64,000 bases of DNA, taken from the NCBI GenBank assembly GCA_027919835.1, contig JANVFP010000012.1, forward strand, positions 744,001 through 808,000, given 5' to 3'. The translations under genes were made by a program, and so were the position numbers. How positions within the stretch are numbered: the stretch's first letter is position 1; the number at the start of each line of letters is the position of its first letter. Below are positions 56,163 to 64,000 of this stretch, piece after piece. The stretch is from Lentinula raphanica. Taxonomy: Eukaryota > Basidiomycota > Agaricomycetes > Agaricales > Omphalotaceae. A model generated the notes under the pieces. The model did no database searches. It was not told the origin of the DNA and saw only the letters and a program-made list of their open reading frames with translations.

Positions 56163-57778
56163 CTACTGTGGTGCAGAATGACCAGCTCCCTGAGAACCAG
56201 AGGGGCTCGAGGCACTTTCGGGCTTCAATTTCTCACATTCTTCTTCCAGGACTTGCGGAAAGATCTTTTCTATAGCTTCCTCGTATGACTCTTTGGTACC
56301 ATGGGGAGTGGCATATTGGGTGACCAATAAATCGAAAGCCCGGTTGAACAATTTCTGTGCTTCAGCATTGATTATGTTCCGCATCATCATCGCCTGACCG
56401 AATTTTGTGGCGTGAGCTTTGCCGATATCACCTCCACTGCTATTGAGGTCGTCGACCCAATCTGCAACCAGCATACGCTGAAACGAGTATTGCGCAGCCT
56501 CCGTGGCTATGTACGCCCTCGCATAAGGAATCACATAAGGGTTTTCCTCGCTGAGCTTCGAGATTGTTCGACCATATCTTGACTGTTGGAGAACCTCATC
56601 CGCGTTGTAATGCCACTCGCTGAGCATCATGCGGAAACCAGAGGGGTCCACTGGTGTGCTTGCGCGTCGAGCGTCTGCCCTGAGCTGAGCATCGGATTCG
56701 GCGGGTTCGGTGCGGCGATTAAGAGAGGATGTTGAAGAATGAGGGAGGAATGCAGGAGATCCAAGAGCCTGTCGGATCGCAGCAGAAGCAGAAACAATTT
56801 CTGCATTTGCGTCCTGACGACAGTCCACACTAAAACCTTCCCCGTCAACCATTCGAAGCTGGTTCCCGCATCCACCTGTGCCCGAACCTTGGAATCAGTA
56901 ATTGCCAAAGATATATCAAATACCAATGATAGCTAACCTTGGGCAGGCGTGTTCACAGAAAGGGCGAGTGTCTGTAACTGGAATGGAAATTCAGTCAGAT
57001 GGACGATTACTAGAGCACAGACAGAACAGGATGGACAAACCTGTGGGTCAAATTCAAGAGCAGAATTCGTGACGGGAACGACGTGGAGATCAGACTCGGA
57101 ATGTAACTGGGTTTGAGAGGAGATGAATGAGCCCCACGCATGAGAAATTATGAGTGGATACCCTTACCCCTTGTTCGACATGTGCATCAAAAGCCAGGTA
57201 TGGAGAACGTTCCTCGGTCTTCTCGACGTCAAGCTCTCCCTCAACGTGCCAGTGAGGAGGACGCTTAGCTTTCTCGACGTCGAAATCAATGTCTACTTCT
57301 TCCTCAGAGAAAGGTGACAGCTCGGAGTGATGGAGACGATCTTGTCCGAGTTCTTCAGCAAGTTCAACGTCGATGTCCTTGCTGTAGTCCTCTGAGTGGA
57401 CCTCGAGCTGATCATCGTGGAGAGGATGATCCTCTCTACCAAGATGGTCAAGGACATGCTGAGAAAGAGATATTGGTGAGTATTTGTTGCCTCGAAATAC
57501 ACAAGCAAGAATAGAGAATATCATCTCACCTCGTCGGTCTCCTTGTCAAGAATAACGTCTACCCGGTCGGTGTCAAAGACGCTATCTGCGAACGTGATTA
57601 CGCCAGGAGCAGCTCCTTGAGGCATTAAGTGAGCAGTTGGCATAACGGGGCCTGGCATGCTAACTAAGCCCATAGGAGGACCACCACTTGCGGTTGGAGG
57701 CAAGGGAATAGCGCCAACGGTGGCCGCTCCGACAGCGATGGTGACGGCAGTGAGTACGGTATAAGAATGGAGCGACAT
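56163..57778 (-). CDS. Secreted acidic protein of unknown function
   Basis: Five exons (57530-57778, 57168-57458, 57041-57106, 56938-56977, 56163-56887) give 456 residues. Signal peptide SYTVLTAVTIAVGAATVGAI. Residues 25-85 Pro/Met/Gly-rich, residues 85-180 strongly acidic with His (REDHPLHDDQLEVHSEDYSK; FSEEEVDIDFDVEKAKR), then a helical part: FRMMLSEWHYNADEVLQQSR, YVIPYARAYIATEAAQYSFQ, MMMRNIINAEAQKLFNRAFD. Two Cys lie in GGCGNQ and VDCRQ. I do not recognise the family. The His/Asp/Glu-rich block could bind cations, but this is a guess. All introns are GT-AG and in phase. A TATA box lies 140 bases upstream. Confidence 0.7.
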
Positions 57779-57917
57779 GAATAGTGTTTGTAGTGTGATA
57801 AAAGTGAAGTTTTGAGAATGTCGAATATAGCGACCAGCGGATTTTTGCTTGCACGAAGTCGTGAATGAGACCAGCTCTGAGGGGAAGGGAATGGTCTGGA
57901 ATGGTTGAAGGAGTCGT

Positions 57918-57925
57918 CCTTTATA
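57918..57925 (-). promoter_or_regulatory. TATA box of the secreted acidic protein gene
   Basis: TATAAAGG on the minus strand, 140 bases upstream of the ATG at 57778. Confidence 0.5.
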
Positions 57926-58484
57926 TCACTCAAGGACAACGATCTCCATTGATTCGCTTGCGATATTGTACCGATAGGCGACGGGCGACGACGGGCGTAT
58001 ATGTATGTCGATTGATTGTCTTCAAGTTGTCCATATGTCGATTATAATGGAAGAACGGGGTGACAGGGGGTCGGATCTGGTCGTTAACAGTGCTTGCTTG
58101 AAGACTTTTTGTCATATGGCTTCATATGGCTCGCAGAGGAGATGATCCATGCGGGAATCCGGTTGATCCAAATCCAATACAACCAGATACGACCAGATAC
58201 CACCTTGCCTGCAAATTGAATGGTTGCAATTTTCAAGCGAAGGAGGATGAGCCACAAACGCTTCAAGCGATATCAGTAGAGAAAGATGAACAGGAAAACT
58301 GCCAAAGACTGTCACTAAAGTTGGATAGTACGGGCGCTTGCCAAATTCACAGCTATCATTATGCATTCGACGCAGAGTCTTCTCTTCTCTCTCCCGACTC
58401 CCTTGACAAGTGCGATCTACCTCCCCTCCACAGGATTGCCTCAGAGATGAGTTGTCATCGAAGATGTTGGCTAGAAAATGCATG

Positions 58485-58960
58485 ATTCACCTTGCTTGCA
58501 ATGGTCATTGCCCATCCATGACCTCAAGCGCCCGTGCAAAATTCCCTTCTTTGGTGTTTCTGTTCCATCTTTCGCGATTTTCCTTCCTTTTTCAGGTCTT
58601 CAATCAAGATCTTTCTGGCGCATGCTCTAACCGATACTTGCTTTTTGTCGGTTGTTGTTTGTCGGGTGTGAGGATTTGTCGGTTAAGATGTCTTTTCGGT
58701 TACATAAGAAGATGACGATAAGTTGTCGGTTAACAGGATTTTTCGGTTGTGAGGATTTGTCGCTTGTCTTCGTTTGCTAAGACTTTGCCTGACTTTGCTT
58801 GCTCAACTACAGGTTGGTCGCTTACTCTTAACCTCTTTCTCATGCCCAACGTTCATCACCTTGCTTGCAATAGTCATTGGTCGTTCCATCAGAACAAGCG
58901 CCTGTGCAAATTTCCCTTTCTCAATCTCGTTTTACATGTTTCGGGCCTCTCCTTCCTCTT
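58485..58960. repeat. Imperfect direct repeat, about 110 bases, two copies
   Basis: Copy 1 starts near 58485, copy 2 near 58848. Shared words: TCACCTTGCTTGCAAT, GTCATTG, CAAGCGCC, GTGCAAA, TTCCCTT. They are separated by about 360 bases including the TCGGTT-rich patch. Confidence 0.6.
58645..58765. repeat. TCGGTT-rich patch with a repeated TGTGAGGATTTGTCG
   Basis: The word TGTGAGGATTTGTCG occurs twice (near 58667 and 58748), and TCGGTT occurs at least five times in 120 bases. No coding sense. Confidence 0.55.
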
Positions 58961-59326
58961 TTTGTCTCATTTCCTGTGCATTCCCCTTTGTCGGCTCAAT
59001 CACCCTCCCTACCCCTCCTCGCTTGTAACTGCCTCGTCGCTTGTAAGATTTTTGTCGAGGCTTGAAAGACTTCCAAGAGCTTCCATCGCTTGGAATAATT
59101 TGCAACGCTTAGAACTCTTTTCATTGCTTCGTCAATCTTGTCATTTGAACATCCGTCCACTCTCCTTTCTAGTATCTACATACTTTCTGAAGCCGAAGCA
59201 AGCAAGGTGTTGGACCCCGGCGGGGTACGTTGATGTCACTTTGCTCATAATCATCCGGTGTTTCAGGATCGTGCCATGCACAAGGACCCCCGGCAGCCCA
59301 CCAAAATGTTTGCGCCCTCGGATGGT

Positions 59327-59416
59327 CATTTTTACCCGAACGAAAAATCAGCTCAAAATCGCCATTTTTACCCGAATTTGGCGCAGGGGTCGCCAGAGAC
59401 CCCATTTTTACCCGAA
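59327..59416. repeat. Three identical 14-mers CATTTTTACCCGAA
   Basis: Exact copies at 59327-59340, 59363-59376 and 59403-59416, same orientation, starts 36 and 40 bases apart, with unrelated spacers. Confidence 0.8.
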
Positions 59417-59575
59417 TTTTGGTCCCAGACATGACCAGATATGTTCCAAAGCGGCTGTTTCCCTCTAGTTTGTCAAGCTCTTGGTGTAGGAGCTCATAGC
59501 AGGCTTAAATAGGCTTATATCGTGTACAGTAGAGTCAAATGAAATCATATAACAACAATATCATCGATCATTGTC

Positions 59576-60589
59576 CTAAGTAGTGCTTTTGCGAGAGGTC
59601 AGCGTTTTAAGCACAGATCTGATATGCGTAAGATCTTTCTCTAACTGAAGGAAAAACTCCCAATCCGTGTTAGACACCTTCACCGAACCATTGGGTAACA
59701 CTTTTGGCTGTACCTCTAGTCGAGTGAGAAACTCGTTCGGAGTCAGCTGGGTGAAGCGAAGATCAGTTGCCCAGGGCGTTGACCTAGGCGACACACGGAA
59801 TTGTCCTGCGATCCACTTCTGATATGTCTGTGCTGGCAGATAAGACAAGGCGCATATGTTGTTAGAAGAGTCGACAAGCCCGTGCTTCCCATTTTTGCCG
59901 CCAGATTTCTCATAGAGACACAATACTAGTAGAGTCAATATTTTGTAAAAGGAACTGAGTAAATGCCACATACTGCGACAGAGAACAATCTCCGAATTAT
60001 CATGAGCATCATTAGGGCTAAAGCCAACGATAGCAAAACCATACGTGGTCTTCTCGGGAGAAATCTCAAGCTTATGCAAGTCGGAGATGCATGCATTGTG
60101 CAGGCGAACGTTGAGCATTGGAACCGTTTTGAATGCATTCGTGCGTTTCGTGAGCAACTAGAGTGAGGAGACAGTCCATCAGGTAACACATTAATGATTG
60201 TACTGTAAGCCTTTACATACTGCCTTCGCAGTTCGAGACGCCACTGCCGCTGCATTTGCACTGTTACCGGAAGTGTCTTCCAAAGTGTCTTGCTCGGTAT
60301 TTCCTTCTCTGCCTCCTTTCGCACTCGTTGTGTAGTGAGCCTTCCTACTAAGTCCGCTGACGGTCCCCCGGTCCTTAGCAGCTTCATTATTCACGACTTG
60401 CTGAAAACGCAACTTCAGTTTCTTTTCCGCGGCAGCACGTTCGATGTCCTGATCATCGCGTTTGGAGAAATGTTGTGTTCGGGTTCCAGAAGAAGCCACC
60501 CGGCTCTGATGCTGCTGCCTAATGTCGCGACCCGTACACGGCTGTGCACGGAATCGCACCAGGTTCGAATTCTCGAACCCGTACGACAC
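59576..60589 (-). CDS. Hypothetical protein next to the retroelement, 5' end uncertain
   Basis: Three exons join in phase (60221-60589 and further up, 59974-60157, 59576-59925). Exon 1 is charged (QDIERAAAEKKLKLRFQQVV), exon 2 reads TKRTNAFKTVPMLNVRLHNA and ISPEKTTYGFAIVGF, exon 3 reads LPAQTYQKWIAGQFRVSP and ends TDWEFFLQLEKDLTHIRSVL. Both introns are GTATGT..TAG. The frame at the left end of exon 1 has only a GTG at 60589, so the true start lies in another exon not found; a candidate (MKQGRIYFSFWESSPTNPF with a GTGAGC donor near 60610-60670) does not join in phase. No family is recognised. It may be a host gene or a captured element gene. Confidence 0.45.
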
Positions 60590-61101
60590 TTGAGGGTGGC
60601 CGGACTTTGCTCACCAAAAGGATTAGTCGGGCTGGACTCCCAAAAGGAGAAATAGATCCGACCTTGTTTCATAAAATTTCCCTTCCACATGTAACGTAGA
60701 TTTTGGACAGTACTTAGATACGCGTACATGAAGAAGAATAGATAGATTTTTCCTGCCGACGAAAAGTTAAAAAGCTTAAGGCCTCCGAAGTCTCATCGAT
60801 CTCATCAGCTATACCGAAAATCGTTGAACGAAATCTGTCCTCAGTTTCTCTTCGATTGAACTCTTCCCCCGAACTTGCCTCTGATCTGACTCGTACTCGG
60901 GACAGTGAGGAGCATTACAACTGGAGCCCACCGCGAGGGAAGGTTTCAGAAGCAGAAAACCTCTAGGAGCAGTTTTCGGCTCAACGCTATAACAGAAAAA
61001 CAACCACGGCCGCCCCACGTCGAGCAGGCCTTCGTAAACGAGCTTCGTCACAAGAGGAAGCCCTCCTCGAGCAAATCCGTACTTGGCAAGTCCCCTCTGA
61101 G

Positions 61102-63510
61102 TTGTCGGAGTTATTTTATCCGGTAGAAGGAGAGGGAGCGATCCACAATAACTTGGATTCCTCAGACGAAGAAAACGGCCGAGCGGCCTATACAGAAAAC
61201 CCTGCTAATACAGAAAACGTAGAGCCTCGCTCCGTTTCCCCTTTAACTCCGTTGTCGCCTGCGAATACAGAACGCTTTCTTCCTACGATGACAACCCCTT
61301 TACCCAAAAGAGACGAAAGGTCCGCACCGAAGTTTGACCCCAAAAATGAAGCTCTACTCCCAAATTTCTTCGCCGAGTTTGAACGAACCGCTAAAGCCGC
61401 TGGGATTGATGACGACGCCAGACAGATGAAGCAGGCAGTCGTAGGATACCTAGATGCAAAGACATTGCAGTTCTGGCAGACGTTGGATTCTTTCGGCGAC
61501 GATCGGAAGTCTTGGGAAGACTTCAAGTCCGAGGTCCTGGACTACTATCCCGGAGCGCGTTCCCAAGTAGGAGCGACGACGGAGGAGTTAGTGAAGATTG
61601 TGGAATCCTTCAGGCGAAAAGGTATTTCTACCGCGATGGACCTGAACGAATTTCATCGAGAATTCGCGGTGGTGGCCAAGGCCCTTAGTGACCAAGGAGT
61701 CCTCTCGGGAAATCCTCTGGCTAAACACTATGTGGCCGCGTTACCGGACCACGTCCGCTGGAGAATCGATCAGGCGCTCCTCACCTTCTTTCCGGATCAG
61801 GATCCAGGACAGGCGTATACGATTGGCCAGCTACGTAAAGTGGCGACGAGACTACTGGCCGACACCTCAGCCCCAGCGGGATTCGAAAATTTTCGTCTAG
61901 GGGACCTGTCGTCGGTCCCCAGTTCAGTTAATCCTCCGTTGCCGAAAGTAAAGCAAGAGCCGCCAGAGGAGGCTCCTCAGTGGGTACAGCAAATGGCAGC
62001 GCTTACCCAGGTAGTAAACGAGCTCAAGAATGAGGTCAGGGAAAAAGGAACTTCGTCGCGAGAGGGACGATCTTCGAAATCCAGTAAAGGCTGTGCCTGG
62101 GATGGATGTCCAGCCAAAGCGTTGAAGGACTGCGCAGATTTGGCTGACTGGGTAGCCAAAGGTCGTGTAGAGCAGAACGAGCGGGGGTACGTCAACCTGA
62201 AAGGTGGAGAGGGGTTACCGAGAGACGCCAAATACCAGAAAGGTCTAGTGAAGGAGAGGTTCGAGCGATTCTTTAGTGAGAACCCAACGGCTAGGACCTG
62301 GATATTAGACGTACCAGCACCATCATCTCCCCCTCCCGAAAAAGCCGGTCTTGATATAAGCCAGCATACTGCATATACCCTCCAAGGATACCAAGGTCCG
62401 CACATGCTAGCAACGGCAGCGGCATACGCCATGCAAAGCGACGATGATCCCAGCGAAGCGGCGGTAGTCCGAGACCTGATATTCAAAATGGAGACGCGCC
62501 GAGGGAACCGAGACCGCAACGAAGCGAAGAGTTCGTCGACAACGCCGCCATCAAAGTCCAAACCGAACGCCACAAAGGGAGATCAACCGCCTATCGTGCA
62601 GGCAGCGGACCCTGAGCCATCGGTTCCTATTCCACAGCGAATTGTGTCGCAATCTAAAACCACCAAGCCTATTATCGGCAAACTACCCGAAACCTATGTT
62701 CCTCCGCAAGAACGAAACCTAGGTGCACCTCCTAAGGATGACACCAAGAACTATCGGTATCGAGCACCTATTGAGACGGAGCAGGCGGTCGAGCGTGTGG
62801 TGTCTACGGGGTTACAGAGTTTGGTGACGATCCGCCAAGATGATTTGTTAGCGCTAGCCCCGGATTATAGGAAACGGGTGAAAGAGGCGATCACCAGTCG
62901 AAGGATTGGTTTAGATGGTGCTCTCCTAGAAGATACCGGGTTGCTAGAGGGGATAAACTTGTTGGAATCGGAGGTTCATCGAAAAGAAACGGTAGAACTG
63001 CCGTTCTCTGTCTACTTCAACGACTATGGACCGGCCAAGGAAGGTGACGAATATTATGTGGCCAAAGAGACCCATCCCATCCGAGGAGTGAACGCCATAG
63101 TAGGCGAACGAGCCGCTCACTGCGTACTCGACAGTGGCTGCAGTTTGGTAGCGGCATCTTTAGCTGCGTGCAATGCTTTCGGGCTAGCCTTCGATCCCGA
63201 ACGACGGATAAACCTCCAAAGCGCGAATGGTACAACTAATTGGTCCCTGGGATTAGCGAAAGATGTTCCGTTTCGATTCGGGGACGTTCTCGCATTCCTA
63301 CAGGTCCAGGTAGTGGATACCCCCGCCTACGATTTTCTGTTAGGACGACCTTTTGAGGTGCTCATGCAAGCCACGTACAAAAACTTCTATTCAGGAGACC
63401 AACACATCACACTAGTCGATCCCAATACCTCCAAAGCGGTAACTATACCGACGCTCCCTCGAGAGCCTCCGAGATTTAAGAAGGAGGACGGAAGGGAGTT
63501 GCGAAAGTAA
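61102..63510 (+). CDS. Retrotransposon Gag with aspartic protease
   Basis: Frame of 802 codons. It is open back to about 60961 but has no ATG there; the first in-frame ATG is 61288, so the start may need a spliced leader exon or lies at 61288. Capsid-like helical region at about residues 85-255 (KFDPKNEALLPNFFAEFERT; QFWQTLDSFGDDRKSWEDFK; HYVAALPDHVRWRIDQAL). A nucleocapsid-like block follows (GCAWDGCPAKALKDC ... GYVNLKGGEG), where relatives carry a CCHC zinc knuckle; here the pattern is C-x4-C-x7-C without the usual His. The protease has the DSG triad (CVLDSGCSLVAASL, about residue 675) and ends near YDFLLGRPFE. Gag packages element RNA; the protease cleaves the polyprotein. Confidence 0.8.
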   Translation: MSELFYPVEGEGAIHNNLDSSDEENGRAAYTENPANTENVEPRSVSPLTPLSPANTERFLPTMTTPLPKRDERSAPKFDPKNEALLPNFFAEFERTAKAAGIDDDARQMKQAVVGYLDAKTLQFWQTLDSFGDDRKSWEDFKSEVLDYYPGARSQVGATTEELVKIVESFRRKGISTAMDLNEFHREFAVVAKALSDQGVLSGNPLAKHYVAALPDHVRWRIDQALLTFFPDQDPGQAYTIGQLRKVATRLLADTSAPAGFENFRLGDLSSVPSSVNPPLPKVKQEPPEEAPQWVQQMAALTQVVNELKNEVREKGTSSREGRSSKSSKGCAWDGCPAKALKDCADLADWVAKGRVEQNERGYVNLKGGEGLPRDAKYQKGLVKERFERFFSENPTARTWILDVPAPSSPPPEKAGLDISQHTAYTLQGYQGPHMLATAAAYAMQSDDDPSEAAVVRDLIFKMETRRGNRDRNEAKSSSTTPPSKSKPNATKGDQPPIVQAADPEPSVPIPQRIVSQSKTTKPIIGKLPETYVPPQERNLGAPPKDDTKNYRYRAPIETEQAVERVVSTGLQSLVTIRQDDLLALAPDYRKRVKEAITSRRIGLDGALLEDTGLLEGINLLESEVHRKETVELPFSVYFNDYGPAKEGDEYYVAKETHPIRGVNAIVGERAAHCVLDSGCSLVAASLAACNAFGLAFDPERRINLQSANGTTNWSLGLAKDVPFRFGDVLAFLQVQVVDTPAYDFLLGRPFEVLMQATYKNFYSGDQHITLVDPNTSKAVTIPTLPREPPRFKKEDGRELRK

Positions 63511-63569
63511 CGAAGAAGGGAAGTGGGGGAGAAGTCCTGAGTATATCAAACAGAGGACCTCCTTCACAC

Positions 63570-64000
63570 ATGGAGTTCGAGAACCTAGAGGAGGGTGGAC
63601 ACGCCGGATTGGTCATCGACCTTGCGGAAGCTTGGTCATCCTCCGAAGACACCGAACTCTGTAAACAAATCAACATTTCTTTCGTGACTTCTACCTTGGG
63701 CCGTAACCCAAGTAACTCTAAAATTGCGTTATCGTGGCTTCATGCCTATTCCTACTTCCAATACGACACTCCCACTTATGAGGGAGTTCTTTCCCTTGCT
63801 TCTATTTCCGGCGACGATTTGTTCAACCAACGCTCGACCGACGAAGCCTCGGATTCAACTCCGGGAAATAAACAAATTAACGAGTATACACCTGTTTTCA
63901 GTAAGCACGCCAATGAATTTTGTGTGTCTTATCCTGCGTTCGCTGCCACTAAGAAAAGATACAAACCGGTACACCGTCGTGTGGTTCCGGTGCCCGCCAC
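63570..64000 (+). CDS. Start of retrotransposon Pol, truncated at window end
   Basis: Frame open from about 63480 to 64000, minus one relative to gag and overlapping its last 30 or so bases. An ATG is present at 63570 (MEFENLEEGGHAGLVID). The 144 visible codons hold the linker before reverse transcriptase, ending FAATKKRYKPVHRRVVPVPA. No catalytic motif is reached within the window. Pol is made either by ribosomal frameshift in the overlap or from the ATG; no classical slippery heptamer is seen. Confidence 0.7.
   Translation, partial: MEFENLEEGGHAGLVIDLAEAWSSSEDTELCKQINISFVTSTLGRNPSNSKIALSWLHAYSYFQYDTPTYEGVLSLASISGDDLFNQRSTDEASDSTPGNKQINEYTPVFSKHANEFCVSYPAFAATKKRYKPVHRRVVPVPA

Larger units (their letters stand above)
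57926..59575. other. Gene-poor, repeat-bearing region
   Basis: No gene called in 1.65 kb. Three kinds of repeats are seen: an imperfect direct duplication (about 58485-58590 with about 58848-58960), a patch with repeated TGAGGATTTGTCG and TCGGTT words (58645-58765), and three identical 14-mers (59327-59416). Plus-strand open frames at 58126-59468 are compositionally odd and have no motif. The region looks like old mobile-element debris next to the retroelement. Confidence 0.5.
60961..64000 (+). mobile_element. Ty3/gypsy-type LTR retrotransposon, 5' internal part, cut by the window end
   Basis: Gag with a retroviral-type protease at its C-terminus is followed, in a different frame, by the start of a pol frame open to the last base. 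The linker segment with Tyr-Lys-Pro-Val-His-Arg-Arg just before the window end is typical of sequence ahead of reverse transcriptase. The 5' LTR and primer-binding site were not identified upstream. The frames are intact over 3 kb, so the copy looks young. Confidence 0.78.

Noticed and set aside
58749..59468. 239-codon plus-strand frame in the repeat region
   Set aside because: Composed of Leu/Ser/Arg from pyrimidine-rich DNA and runs through the 14-mer repeats; no motif.
61977..62573. Minus-strand frame of 198 codons in the retroelement gag
   Set aside because: Shadow of gag; the plus strand carries the recognisable capsid and nucleocapsid features.
1..64000. tRNA, rRNA or CRISPR arrays
   Set aside because: No cloverleaf A/B-box pairs, rRNA words or regularly spaced palindromic repeats were noticed by eye; a covariance-model scan was not possible.

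Overview
The window is nuclear DNA from a filamentous basidiomycete, most likely an Agaricomycete. The evidence is short introns of about 50-65 nt, genes packed on both strands, basidiomycete-type proteins (a seven-helix orphan family, a BAR-SH3 protein ending NPFK..GMCSNCF, a short BRCA2/Brh2-type protein) and a Ty3/gypsy element at the right edge. All multi-exon models were built by hand from splice sites and reading phase. Exon sums were checked to be multiples of three. No database search was possible, so names rest on recognised motifs.

Left part (1-14,326): mitochondrial EF-Ts, a beta-propeller lactonase-like protein, a frame-damaged small secreted-protein gene, and an alkaline ceramidase with a 4-nt exon. 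Then comes an old tandem duplication: ceramidase, seven-helix gene and the 3' end of a minus-strand gene are repeated. The second ceramidase is only a remnant and the second seven-helix gene carries a 1-nt frameshift. The intact minus-strand gene (mitochondrial-type protein, function unknown) follows, then a secreted S10 serine carboxypeptidase.

Middle (14,794-39,359): mostly housekeeping genes. These are the mitochondrial processing peptidase alpha subunit, UDP-GlcNAc pyrophosphorylase, a taxilin with a ubiquitin/SUMO-like domain built into it, a BRCA2/Brh2 homologue, an oxaloacetate-type mitochondrial carrier with two GC-AG introns, an Mdm1-type sorting nexin, Trm6 (tRNA m1A58 methyltransferase subunit), a UNC-45/She4 UCS-domain myosin chaperone, and directly after it a class I myosin, the kind of client such chaperones serve.

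Right part (40,043-64,000): a secreted intradiol-dioxygenase-like protein lacking one iron-ligand histidine, two Ser/Pro-rich proteins of unknown function, riboflavin synthase, two secreted orphans, a BAR-SH3 protein, a RhoGEF with a long disordered insertion inside its DH domain, then a gene-poor stretch with short repeats, a three-exon orphan, and gag-protease plus the start of pol of a Ty3/gypsy retroelement cut by the window end.

BRCA2 and taxilin, Oac1 and Mdm1, Trm6 and UNC-45, and carboxypeptidase and MPP-alpha are divergent pairs with short shared upstream regions. UNC-45, myosin I, the BAR-SH3 protein and the RhoGEF all concern cortical actin and endocytosis, but they are spread over 20 kb among unrelated genes, so only the UNC-45/myosin neighbourhood looks meaningful.
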